From: Membranihabitans maritimus
GTDB taxonomy: Bacteria; Bacteroidota; Bacteroidia; Chitinophagales; Saprospiraceae
Length of the DNA: 64,000 bases
Direction of reading: 5' to 3'
Assembly: GCF_021729145.1 (NCBI RefSeq)
Contig: NZ_JAJSLW010000023.1
Span: forward strand, 1-64,000
Positions 53,495 through 62,521 of the stretch are shown here, piece after piece (position 1 is the stretch's first letter; each line of letters begins with the position of its first letter). Position numbers and translations under genes: made by a program. Below the pieces are notes generated by a model that did not search any database, was not told where the DNA came from, and worked only from the letters and a program-made list of their open reading frames with translations.

Positions 53495-54598
53495 TCAATC
53501 CATAATCTGATCCAAATATTCCCAGACTTTATTATGGAATATTACGGGCACTAAAGAATCGGAAGGTGCTTCACCCATCCTGACAACCACCAGGTTTTGA
53601 CTGGGAATAACATCAAGGTATTGCCCGTTTTTTCCCGCTGCCGTAATCATGTCTTGAGCCGCATTGGGTGCAAAACTCAGTGGTAAGATATTTGTAGAAC
53701 CCGGAAGAACGATCTCATCCTTGCCATTTAGCCACCATAGATATCCGTATGAAGGATTGAAAGGCTGCGATGTCGTGGTCATTTCTTTGAAATAATTTTG
53801 GTCGGATAAAATAATTTTTTGATCCCAGGCCCCTTTGTTTAAAATAAGTATTCCAAACCTGGCCATGTCTCTTGCTGTACTCCAATAGACATTATTGTCA
53901 CCGGTCATTACCCAATTCCCCTTAAGCCCGATCGTCTGCTCCAGCAATTCATCTGTTAAAGAATTATAGTCCCGGTTACTTGCATTTTCCAATACTTTTC
54001 TCAAAAGTGTATAAGGAGCGTTGTGATAATACCACTGCGTACCGGCATCAACACCGTACTTAAGGCAACCTGGTGTAGTGCAATCCAAATTATCTTCTTC
54101 AATAGCCAGACCGGTTGTCATAGTTAGCTGATGCCTGATCGTTATCAGGTCCTCTTTATTTTCAGGTAAAGATGTCCAGCCCTTTCCCAGAAATTTTGAG
54201 GTCCTGTCTCCTATGTCAAGTAGTTTGTTTTGTTGAGAGAGTCCAACCAATAGTGATGTAAGTGATTTACCTGCCGATGCCCAGTACCACATCGAATTTT
54301 GGTCAAAATCACCCGTTTCAACTATTTTACTTCCCCAATACTTTTCTACGACTATTTTACCATCTTTAAGAATCAGGAATGCCCGTGTGCCGTTTTCAGA
54401 GAGGTAATTATATAAATTTTCCATCACGCCGGCATCCCAATTTAGCTGTGCAGGTGATTGGGTTTGCCAGTTGTCTGAATCCAATGGAGGGAAATAGATT
54501 TCAGAGTGGTTTTCGGTGGGGCTAATGTTGGAATCTCTTTCGCATGAAATAAGTGCAGTATTAAAAATTAGAAACAAAAATAGAATTAGTAATCTCAT
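53495..54598 (-). CDS. serine hydrolase lipoprotein (beta-lactamase/esterase fold)
   Basis: The 367-residue protein starts with a lipoprotein signal (LLILFLFLIFNTALISCERD). The SxxK motif of penicillin-binding/serine hydrolases is seen in MWYWASAGKSLTSLL, and the YxN motif in WYYHNAPYTLLRK. It belongs to the class C beta-lactamase-like hydrolases, which hydrolyse esters, amides or D-peptides. Oppositely oriented to the FG-GAP gene and separated by 75 bp. Confidence 0.9.
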   Translation of the reverse strand: MRLLILFLFLIFNTALISCERDSNISPTENHSEIYFPPLDSDNWQTQSPAQLNWDAGVMENLYNYLSENGTRAFLILKDGKIVVEKYWGSKIVETGDFDQNSMWYWASAGKSLTSLLVGLSQQNKLLDIGDRTSKFLGKGWTSLPENKEDLITIRHQLTMTTGLAIEEDNLDCTTPGCLKYGVDAGTQWYYHNAPYTLLRKVLENASNRDYNSLTDELLEQTIGLKGNWVMTGDNNVYWSTARDMARFGILILNKGAWDQKIILSDQNYFKEMTTTSQPFNPSYGYLWWLNGKDEIVLPGSTNILPLSFAPNAAQDMITAAGKNGQYLDVIPSQNLVVVRMGEAPSDSLVPVIFHNKVWEYLDQIMD

Positions 54599-54725
54599 AA
54601 TTGTAAATTTTGTTCTTTACTAACTAGATGTAATTGAATACCGGAAGTTTAATTCCTGCTGTGAGTTTAACAAAGTAGCAAGACTGAGGTCCATACTTTA
54701 CAATGGAAAAATTATCTATTTCATG

Positions 54726-56297
54726 TCAATCCGTGTAACCGTGATATAGATAAATCGCTCCGTATGTCCAGTTGGGACCTTGCATACCCGGAAAGTTGTA
54801 ACGGTCCATCATCAAGGCAACATATCTAAATGGATATTCTTCGGGCAATTGGACCACATTGGGCCATACGCGAGAGCCCGAATCATCGGCCCATGGGGGA
54901 AGGTCCATCTGTAATATTCCCGATTCCCGAAGGTCCGGATACGTGTATACGAATATTTCTCTTTCGGAACTGCCCGAAAAACAATACCGTTGACTCCCTA
55001 TTTTTTGTATGGAAGTACCTGTTGAATTGTGAGATACCGGCCCCGCAATTTTTTTATATTTCCTATTCCAAAAATCAGATTCCAATAGTATGGCTTTATA
55101 GCCATCCTCATTTACACAAGTAAGTATTCTCCATTTGGAAACTTCTTCATCAAATATAATATGAGGATCTTCAATATCACCGATTATTCCAAATGTATCT
55201 GCTTTCATAATCGAAAAACCAAAACGCGGATCTCTTTCACTTTCTACAGCAAGTAATTGTTTTTCTTCTTCCGGGTTGGCAAAAGCGCTGAAACCGGTAG
55301 TAATCCCTCTCCAAACTTCTTCGTTACGATCGTAAAAAATATGGGATGCAATTTCGTTTCTCAATAACCCGTCATTACGGTCAAATACAATTATGCCTTC
55401 GAGCTGAATATCAAAAACGGTAGGATCCATACTGAATACTCCCTGTATATGATGAGGCAATGCTCTTCCCCGGATGGACATGGTGTGCCACAGCCGGTTT
55501 CGGTCCAGAAAAGGGGAGCCGTCTTCATAGGTTATAGCCCTGATATCTGCAAGCCCTACCCCTGTGGTCAGGTCCATCGATACTTTATTAATAAGTACAT
55601 TTCCGTTTAGTATTTTAGTATATAGTCGCGATTGGAATGAATTTGTATATTCTTTTTCTCTCAGATCAATATAAGGTGTAAAACTTCCCTGACCAATTAC
55701 CTGTGGAAGACCACTGTCCCTGTGATAAAGTACGAAACCGCTACCCAGCATTTGAAGAATTATTTTACTATCTGCTGTTGGTACATTTTTGCCGGAAATT
55801 GTAGAAACGACTTGGTTCGATGAATCAATTGATTGGTTTCCAATATGAAGTGTTGCGTTTTTAAATCCTGATTCGTCATATGAAACAGTAATAATTGCTT
55901 TTTTTGAATTGTCAGGCGCTGAAAATTCAAATCCAATTTCACCATTGCCATTAGTAGATTCAAGATCTATGGTATATGTTGCAAAAGGATTAAACCCGCC
56001 AATCCATATTCCCGAAGAAGTTCTCGAATTAGAGGAGATGTTTAACGTATTATTGGAAATTGAAATATTTGGGTGGTCGGAACTATATATATTTGTGGGG
56101 TGCATGGATTGAAATCCGATACTATTTCCGGGATCTAATTGGGCGAGGGGAATGGATTGGTTATTGTCAAAAATTAATCTTTTAACTCCTTTTCGAACAA
56201 ATTTTATTTGATCGGGACTGGTCTGTGCTACTAATGGGCCCGTAAGAAAGAAGAAGAATAATAGGGGTAGGAAGCTTTTCGGTTTTAGCGCGATCAT
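54726..56297 (-). CDS. exported protein with propeller-like glycosidase C-terminus
   Basis: The 523-residue protein has a signal peptide (FLPLLFFFFLTGPLVAQ). Residues ~25-260 look like a jelly-roll/lectin module. The C-terminal ~260 residues show propeller-like repeats (GIIGDIEDPHIIFDEEVSKWRIL, SIQKIGSQRYCFSGSSEREIFVY, RYVALMMDRYNF), as in GH43/GH32-like folds. I cannot name the family or assign the acids. It lies 17 nt after the LamG gene, so it shares its transcript. Confidence 0.75.
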   Translation of the reverse strand: MIALKPKSFLPLLFFFFLTGPLVAQTSPDQIKFVRKGVKRLIFDNNQSIPLAQLDPGNSIGFQSMHPTNIYSSDHPNISISNNTLNISSNSRTSSGIWIGGFNPFATYTIDLESTNGNGEIGFEFSAPDNSKKAIITVSYDESGFKNATLHIGNQSIDSSNQVVSTISGKNVPTADSKIILQMLGSGFVLYHRDSGLPQVIGQGSFTPYIDLREKEYTNSFQSRLYTKILNGNVLINKVSMDLTTGVGLADIRAITYEDGSPFLDRNRLWHTMSIRGRALPHHIQGVFSMDPTVFDIQLEGIIVFDRNDGLLRNEIASHIFYDRNEEVWRGITTGFSAFANPEEEKQLLAVESERDPRFGFSIMKADTFGIIGDIEDPHIIFDEEVSKWRILTCVNEDGYKAILLESDFWNRKYKKIAGPVSHNSTGTSIQKIGSQRYCFSGSSEREIFVYTYPDLRESGILQMDLPPWADDSGSRVWPNVVQLPEEYPFRYVALMMDRYNFPGMQGPNWTYGAIYLYHGYTD

Positions 56298-56314
56298 TTT
56301 GCATCGGTTAATGG

Positions 56315-57208
56315 TTAGGGAACCAATTTAATCAAATCTCTTTCATTTAATGCTTTCCTGTATATAGCAAGTCCTCCGATAAGGCCTTTAAAAAAATTAC
56401 CCATGCCTCTTTTCAACAATACAGCTCCCACGGTAAAATCGGACCCGTTGTCTCCCATGCCGTGGGGAAAATAATATGGATTTTTTATTTGTACGAGTCC
56501 TTCCGGGTATCCCGGGAACCCTTTTGTGTGTTCAATTAGTTCCGGTTCTCGGGATAGAGATTTACCATTGAGATAAGAGGTAATGTATTCGCCGTCGTAT
56601 GTAAACGCTACTGTGCACCACTCGTCGACAGGAACCGTTTGTTTACTTGCCGAATAGTCAATGGAATATGGGAATGGCGGAGTAGGTTTTCCCGTGTGTG
56701 AGATATGTCCGCAGACTTGATCCGCACCGTTATAGTATGGGAGGTCAACAAAGAGACCGTACTGTCTTTTTCCGCCTTCTGCATATTCATTCCACATGCC
56801 ACCGATAAAACCGGTTTGCTCACCTGTCCATTTTATCCATGCTACTACCGTTACCTCCTGATCTTTCCCGTGAAGATTGAGGGTGCCCGTTTGTGAATTT
56901 GGTAAACTAAGGTACTTATTGCCATCCAGATAAATTGATTTGCCGGATATAGGACCTTCGTTTATTCGTTTTACCGGGCCGTTCCCTTCTTCAAGGATGA
57001 AATTTTCTTCACCCAATGCTCTTCTGGGATTACCGGTCTCCTCATCAAATTTCCACAATGCTACCAGGTTTCTTTCGGAGAGTATTTTTTTTATCAGTTT
57101 GTCATTTGAGTTTACTGTTATTTCCTGGCCTTGTAAAGGGGAATACCAGCAAAGTAAGGAAAGTATTACCGTTATGATAAAATGATTAATTAATCTGCCA
57201 GTCAACAT
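56315..57208 (-). CDS. LamG/concanavalin A-like domain protein
   Basis: The 297-residue protein has a signal peptide (FIITVILSLLCWYSPLQGQ) and a LamG-type jelly roll: LVALWKFDEETGNPRRALG, KSIYLDGNKYLSLPN, VTVVAWIKWTGEQTGFIGG, WCTVAFTYDGEYITSYLNGKSL and GLIGGLAIYRKALNERDLIKL. These domains bind polysaccharides. The start overlaps the class IV aminotransferase gene by 7 nt, which is unusual because the functions differ. Confidence 0.88.
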   Translation of the reverse strand: MLTGRLINHFIITVILSLLCWYSPLQGQEITVNSNDKLIKKILSERNLVALWKFDEETGNPRRALGEENFILEEGNGPVKRINEGPISGKSIYLDGNKYLSLPNSQTGTLNLHGKDQEVTVVAWIKWTGEQTGFIGGMWNEYAEGGKRQYGLFVDLPYYNGADQVCGHISHTGKPTPPFPYSIDYSASKQTVPVDEWCTVAFTYDGEYITSYLNGKSLSREPELIEHTKGFPGYPEGLVQIKNPYYFPHGMGDNGSDFTVGAVLLKRGMGNFFKGLIGGLAIYRKALNERDLIKLVP

Positions 57209-58044
57209 GATAGGATATAATCAGTTTTAAATGTTGAAAGCAATGCTGTTAATTTTTTCGTAGTATTCCCAGGCATACCTGTTCCTATCGTCTGATTATC
57301 TATTTTCGTAACGGGCATTATTCCTTTTGTACTACTGGTTATAAATGCTTCTTTGGCTTCAAATGCTTCCTGGGAGGATATGTCTCTAATTTCTAATTCG
57401 TAATTGATCTTAGCTAGCTTTATTACGTTTTTGCGGGTAACCCCCTCCAGCACATAGGTTTTGGGTGTTATAATTTTATCGTCATCAGTGACTATAAAGA
57501 AATTGGATCGGGAAGATTCACTTATAATATCATTATGTACAAACAAAACATCCAGTGCTTTACTACTTTCCAGGTGATCCCTTTCCAATAAAACCTTTAC
57601 ATAGTTTAAAGATTTAATCTCGGGATAATCCCTTTTATAATTAATAGTAATCAATTTAACACCATTCTCATAAAAGGTTGGTGGATAAGTAACTATATTT
57701 GATGTCATTATGAAAAAATTGGGTGTGCCAGAAGGAGTAAATCCATTTTCAGAATATCCTCCGGTCAATACCAGGCGAACATTGCCATATTCAATTTTAT
57801 TCAATTTTATCAAACTTTGTATAAATGATTGTATTTTATCCTTGGAAAATGGCATAGGAATTTTCATCCTTTTCGAGGACTTTATAAATCGGTCCATATA
57901 GTCTTCTAAAAACATTGGAATTCCTTTTTCCACAGGTAAAAAATCGAAAATGCCATATCCCCTGAGTAAGGCCAGGTCAGATAAGCCGATGGATGCGTTA
58001 GAAGTTAGTTCAATTTCTCCGTTGAGTATACAGTATTTATGCAT
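57202..58044 (-). CDS. class IV aminotransferase (D-amino acid/aminodeoxychorismate lyase type)
   Basis: From ATG 58044 the protein has 280 residues; the longer ORF adds 18 unlike residues. It has YCILNGEIELTSNASIGLSDLALLRGYGIFDFL, the PLP-lysine in LNYVKVLLERDHL, SSRSNFFIVTDDD and VLEGVTRKNVIKLAK. It is a fold-type IV PLP enzyme; D-amino acid transaminase, branched-chain or pabC-like activity all remain possible. Paralogous to the product of 26438-27349. Confidence 0.88.
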   Translation of the reverse strand: MHKYCILNGEIELTSNASIGLSDLALLRGYGIFDFLPVEKGIPMFLEDYMDRFIKSSKRMKIPMPFSKDKIQSFIQSLIKLNKIEYGNVRLVLTGGYSENGFTPSGTPNFFIMTSNIVTYPPTFYENGVKLITINYKRDYPEIKSLNYVKVLLERDHLESSKALDVLFVHNDIISESSRSNFFIVTDDDKIITPKTYVLEGVTRKNVIKLAKINYELEIRDISSQEAFEAKEAFITSSTKGIMPVTKIDNQTIGTGMPGNTTKKLTALLSTFKTDYILSC

Positions 58045-58148
58045 TTCTTGTAGGTTGAAAATGTCAAATCTCGTAATATGTGTCCAAAATAAAAACAAAT
58101 ACCCAATTAATTTTTAATTGGGAAAATCAGGCAATAATAGGTGCTACA

Positions 58149-59789
58149 TTATTTGAGAATCTCAGTCATAGGTTTCCCTGAATTGCCACTTGGGTATTTT
58201 ACTTTGATAATATTGGCAATGGTAGATGCAATATCTGTGATATTTACAGTTCGGTATGATTTACCTTGTGGAATACTGCCACCCCACCACAGCATTGGGG
58301 CTCGCGTATCATAACTAAATACGGTACCATGTGTGGTGCCGGTTTGTTTAGTTCCCATATCGACTATTCCCGGGTCATTTATTATGAAAACATCCCCGCT
58401 GCGTTTGGGATAATATCCCGCCCGCAGCCTGGTGTACTCGCGGTCGTTAAATCCCGATAATCCCATCCTCCATGACGATATGGCATGGGCAATTTGTGGT
58501 TGATTTTCCAACCATGATGCAGCAACTTCAGATATTTCCTGTAAGTCTAATTTATCATGTATCAACTGATTGCGGTCGAAATAAATCTGGGAATTGATGA
58601 ATTCATATTTAAATTCTTTTTGGTATTTTTTCCCCAGAAATATTCCTAGCTTTTCAATTATTCCCCTGTCAAATAATCCTGCTGGCATCTTATTTTCCAT
58701 TGAGAAAACCGGTGCATCAGAAGCACCGTGATCACTTGTCAGGAACACCACCACATTTTCCTTACCAATTTCATCGTATATATAATCCAGCAATCTTTTG
58801 AGATCTTTATCCAGCCGCAAGTAGGTATCAGCCAATTCAATCGAATGAGGTCCGAATTGATGTCCGACATAGTCTGTTGAAGAGTAGCTGAGAGCTAAAA
58901 AATCAGTGGTTTCTCCTTTTCCTAAATTTTCATTTTTGATTAAAGAAAGGGCAAAATCTGTGGTGATTGCGTTTCCTGCAGGTATGGCTTTGATCAGGTT
59001 TACCCCGGATTTTTTATAAATCTCTGGTATATCATGAGGGAAAACCGGTTTTTCTTCGCTGCTAAAATTACCTTCAGCTACCTGGTGGTCGGAAGCTGCT
59101 ATCAATTCATAATGAGATATCGGAAGCAGGGTTTCCCATCTTTTCTCAAGGTATTTTTTAGCTAAATTTTGATTATTAAAGGATTGTACCCAATCAGGAA
59201 GTTCACTGTAGTAATAGTCATTTGATATAAAATTACCTGTTTCACCATCAAACCAAAAAGCACCATTAGGATTATGCCCGGCTGGTAATATAGAACCTCT
59301 GTCTTTTAAAGCGATTCCAAATACCTTGGATTTAAATTGGCTTTCTATTCTGAGTTCATCAGTAATAGTAGTCCCTAATAATCGTTTGGGAGAAAATTCT
59401 GCTGCCGATTGGCTACCTCCTTTGGTGATTCTGTCTTTATCTTCAGCACAATATATATTCGTTCCTTTATTCCGGTCAAACCAGGTGTTGGCTACTATGC
59501 CGTGAATGGAAGGAGTTGTTCCGGTATATATGGATGTATGGCCCGGACCTGTAAATGTAGGGAAATAATTGTAATGACAATCTTCGTAAATAAAACCTTC
59601 CTGCATTAACCGTTTAAATCCACCTTCTCCAAAGTGATTGTAAAACCGATATAAATAATCATGTCGCATTTGATCGACAACGATTCCAATCACTAATGTT
59701 GGTTTTGGAGGGACACCGTTTTGTGTATACATTAAAGAAGGAAAAGTAATGGTAGATAGCAATAAAATAGTAATTATTTTATTAATCAT
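58149..59789 (-). CDS. PafA-like alkaline phosphatase family protein
   Basis: The 546-residue protein has a signal peptide (IITILLLSTITFPSLMYTQ). The metal and nucleophile motifs read IGIVVDQMRHDYLYR and FPTFTGPGHTSIYTGTTPSIHGI, with the nucleophilic Thr in TGPGHTS. Later metal ligands are in YSSTDYVGHQFGPHS and LTSDHGASD. This fits the phosphate-irrepressible phosphatase PafA of Bacteroidota, which dephosphorylates monoesters in the periplasm. Monocistronic, divergent from mpl. Confidence 0.92.
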   Translation of the reverse strand: MINKIITILLLSTITFPSLMYTQNGVPPKPTLVIGIVVDQMRHDYLYRFYNHFGEGGFKRLMQEGFIYEDCHYNYFPTFTGPGHTSIYTGTTPSIHGIVANTWFDRNKGTNIYCAEDKDRITKGGSQSAAEFSPKRLLGTTITDELRIESQFKSKVFGIALKDRGSILPAGHNPNGAFWFDGETGNFISNDYYYSELPDWVQSFNNQNLAKKYLEKRWETLLPISHYELIAASDHQVAEGNFSSEEKPVFPHDIPEIYKKSGVNLIKAIPAGNAITTDFALSLIKNENLGKGETTDFLALSYSSTDYVGHQFGPHSIELADTYLRLDKDLKRLLDYIYDEIGKENVVVFLTSDHGASDAPVFSMENKMPAGLFDRGIIEKLGIFLGKKYQKEFKYEFINSQIYFDRNQLIHDKLDLQEISEVAASWLENQPQIAHAISSWRMGLSGFNDREYTRLRAGYYPKRSGDVFIINDPGIVDMGTKQTGTTHGTVFSYDTRAPMLWWGGSIPQGKSYRTVNITDIASTIANIIKVKYPSGNSGKPMTEILK

Positions 59790-59907
59790 ATGCTTTGAAG
59801 AGTTTGGTTTTAAGAATTACAAATTAACTGAATTTATTCTGGAAATAGGCAGTAAATAGTTGGTTCTTTGCCTTTATTTTTTGATCTTTGGTGGACATTT
59901 TTTATCG

Positions 59908-61272
59908 ATGAAAAAAGTACATATTATTTCCATTGGAGGGGCTGTTATGCACAATATTGCTATTCAGCTTGCCAGGAAAGGATATAAGGTGACAGGGTCT
60001 GATGATATACTTTTTGATCCTTCATTAAGTAGATTAAAGCGAGCAGGCCTATACCCTGATAAAATGGGATGGGACGAGGAAAGAATTTCAAAAGATTTGG
60101 ATTTTGTGATTCTCGGAATGCATGCTAAAAAAGATAATCCTGAGTTACAACGTGCTCTGGAATTGGGAGTGAGCGTTTTTTCTTTTCCAGAATTTATTGG
60201 GCAGCAAGCAAAGGGGCAAAAGCGAATCGTAGTTTCCGGATCGCATGGAAAAACTACCACCTCTTCTATGATTGTGCACCTTCTGAACAGGCTGGGGGTA
60301 GAAACCGATTATCTTATTGGTGCTCAAATTGAAGGAGTAAGTGATGTGGTTCGTTTTGATAACAATCCCTATTTTGTAATTGAAGGAGACGAGTATCCTT
60401 CATCAGCGGTGGATAATCAGTCCAAATTTATGCATTATGATCCGCACTATGTGATTATAACCGGAATTGCATGGGACCATATGAATATTTTCCCGACCTA
60501 TGAGAATTACTTTAATACCTTCGTGAAATTTATGGGTAATTTGAGTAAAGGTTCGACAGTAATCTTTAATAGTAATGATGCGGAAGTTGTGCGGCTTATG
60601 GAAGGTTTTGATAGTGTTAATAAAATTCCATATGGAGTACTACCCTATACAATCACAAAGGGAAAGTTTAATATTATCGGGAAGTATCCCTTACATGTTA
60701 TAGGTAAACACAATATATCAAACCTTACAGCTGCAATCACTCTATGTGAGGAATTGGGATTTGAAGAATCAGACTTGTTTAGTGCGGCTCAATCCTACAG
60801 TGGGGCTTCTAAAAGGTTAGAAGTTTTGCTGGAAAATGATAATGGTACCTCTTTTATAGATTTTGCCCATGCTCCATCTAAAGTCAAGGCAAGCGTAAAC
60901 GCTGTAAAGGAATTGGATAAAGATAATCCATTGGTAGCAGTTTTGGAGCTTCATACCTATTCTAGCCTGAACAAAGATTTTTTGCCTGAGTATAAGGATA
61001 CTCTTTCAAATGCTGATCGTGCAGTAGTGATGTATGACCCCAAGATTGTGTCTAATAAAAATATGGAGTCTTTAAACGAAGCTATTGTAAAAGAGTCATT
61101 TAATCGCCCTGATTTGATAGTTGTAAATAGTAGTGATGGCTTGAAAATGGAAATTCAAAAAATATTTCGATCTTTGCCGTCAAATAGAATCAATTCGATC
61201 TTTATGAGTTCGGGAAATTTTGGTGGAACAGATATCAAATCATTTGTTGAAAATCTTAAAGTCGGTTATTAG
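59908..61272 (+). CDS. mpl: UDP-N-acetylmuramate:L-alanyl-gamma-D-glutamyl-meso-DAP ligase
   Basis: From ATG 59908 the protein has 454 residues. It is a Mur ligase: N-terminal VHIISIGGAVMHNIAIQL, ATP P-loop VVSGSHGKTTTSS near residue 110, YFVIEGDEYPSSAVDNQSKF typical of Mpl, and the C-terminal FIDFAHAPSKVKASV. Mpl reuses the murein tripeptide released during growth, so the organism probably recycles DAP-type peptidoglycan. It has no operon partner; pdhB starts 84 nt downstream. Confidence 0.92.
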   Translation: MKKVHIISIGGAVMHNIAIQLARKGYKVTGSDDILFDPSLSRLKRAGLYPDKMGWDEERISKDLDFVILGMHAKKDNPELQRALELGVSVFSFPEFIGQQAKGQKRIVVSGSHGKTTTSSMIVHLLNRLGVETDYLIGAQIEGVSDVVRFDNNPYFVIEGDEYPSSAVDNQSKFMHYDPHYVIITGIAWDHMNIFPTYENYFNTFVKFMGNLSKGSTVIFNSNDAEVVRLMEGFDSVNKIPYGVLPYTITKGKFNIIGKYPLHVIGKHNISNLTAAITLCEELGFEESDLFSAAQSYSGASKRLEVLLENDNGTSFIDFAHAPSKVKASVNAVKELDKDNPLVAVLELHTYSSLNKDFLPEYKDTLSNADRAVVMYDPKIVSNKNMESLNEAIVKESFNRPDLIVVNSSDGLKMEIQKIFRSLPSNRINSIFMSSGNFGGTDIKSFVENLKVGY

Positions 61273-61356
61273 GCAAACAAAAAACGATACGATCTTATTG
61301 ATGAGGAGGTGGGTGGTGTATATTTTTTAAAAAACAGTTATTAAAATATAGTAAAA

Positions 61357-62346
61357 ATGAGTAGAGTCTTAGCATTAAGGGATGCACTTCGAGAAGCCAT
61401 GGTGGAGGAGATGAGAAGAGATGAGAATGTTTTTTTAATGGGAGAAGAAGTAGCTCAATATAATGGGGCATATAAAGTAAGCAAAGGTATGCTGGATGAA
61501 TTCGGGGAGAAAAGAGTGATTGACACGCCTATTACCGAATTAGGGTTTGCTGGAATAGGAGTGGGTGCTGCTATGAACGGACTGCGACCGATTGTAGAAT
61601 TTATGACCTGGAATTTTGCAATACTGGCATTTGATCAGTTGGTGAATAATGCAGCAAAAACGCTTTCTCAGTCAGCGGGAGAATTTCGCTGCCCTATTGT
61701 GTTTAGGGGCCCATCGGGATCCGCTGGGCAGTTGGCACAACAACACTCTCAAATGTTTGAAAGCTGGATGTCTAATACCCCTGGTTTGAAAGTAATTAGT
61801 TGTATTGATCCTGCTGATGCCAAGGGATTGCTTAAATCGGCAATACGGGATGAGAATCCTGTTTGTGTAATGGAATCTGAAATAATGTACGGTCACAAAG
61901 GAGAAGTTCCGGATGATGAAGATCTGATTGTACCTATTGGTAAAGCAGCTGTTCGAAGGGAAGGAACTGACGTTACGATTGTTTCTTTTAATAAAATGAT
62001 TGAAGAGGCGAAATCTGCTGCCGAAGAATTGGCCAAAGAGAATATTTCTGCTGAGGTTATTGATTTAAGAACGATTCGCCCTATGGATCATGAAACAATT
62101 ATTAAATCTGTTAAGAAGACCAATCGCATAGTGGTAGTAGATGAATCCTGGCCTTTTGCTGGTGTTTCTTCTGAGGTGGCGTACAATGTTCAGAAATATG
62201 CATTTGATTACCTGGATGCCCCGGTGATACGAGTTAATTCTGCAGATACATCATTAGCATATGCTCCGACATTGGTGGAAGAATATCTTCCGAATCCAAC
62301 GAAGATTATTAAGGCAGTAAAAGATGTAATGTATATCGAGAGATAA
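61357..62346 (+). CDS. pdhB: pyruvate dehydrogenase E1 component, beta subunit
   Basis: The 329-residue protein is the transketolase C-terminal/pyrimidine-binding half of E1: LRDALREAMVEEMRRDENVFLMGEEVAQYNGAYKVSKG, VIDTPITELGFAGIGVGAAMNGLRPIVEF, then CPIVFRGPSGSAGQLAQQHSQMFESW and VIDLRTIRPMDHETI. It works with an alpha subunit elsewhere in the genome to decarboxylate pyruvate. A clear terminator follows. Confidence 0.96.
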   Translation: MSRVLALRDALREAMVEEMRRDENVFLMGEEVAQYNGAYKVSKGMLDEFGEKRVIDTPITELGFAGIGVGAAMNGLRPIVEFMTWNFAILAFDQLVNNAAKTLSQSAGEFRCPIVFRGPSGSAGQLAQQHSQMFESWMSNTPGLKVISCIDPADAKGLLKSAIRDENPVCVMESEIMYGHKGEVPDDEDLIVPIGKAAVRREGTDVTIVSFNKMIEEAKSAAEELAKENISAEVIDLRTIRPMDHETIIKSVKKTNRIVVVDESWPFAGVSSEVAYNVQKYAFDYLDAPVIRVNSADTSLAYAPTLVEEYLPNPTKIIKAVKDVMYIER

Positions 62347-62370
62347 ATGAGTCTGACCTAAAGACAAATA

Positions 62371-62413
62371 AAAAAACCTCCGTAGTATTGATTTAACTGC
62401 GGAGGTTTTTTTT
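62371..62413. terminator. rho-independent terminator after pdhB
   Basis: AACCTCCG (62375-62382) pairs with CGGAGGTT (62400-62407); the stem extends further with one mismatch. It has A and T runs on either side, so it can stop transcription in both directions. It lies 25 nt after the pdhB stop. Confidence 0.92.
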
Positions 62414-62521
62414 GTTTTTTTCGAAAAAGAGCAAATTTTTAATAGACTTTTGATAGAAAATCAGCAAATTTGAAGCAATCATTTCTATGGTTATTATTTG
62501 AGGTTTAAAATTTTTGAGTAT

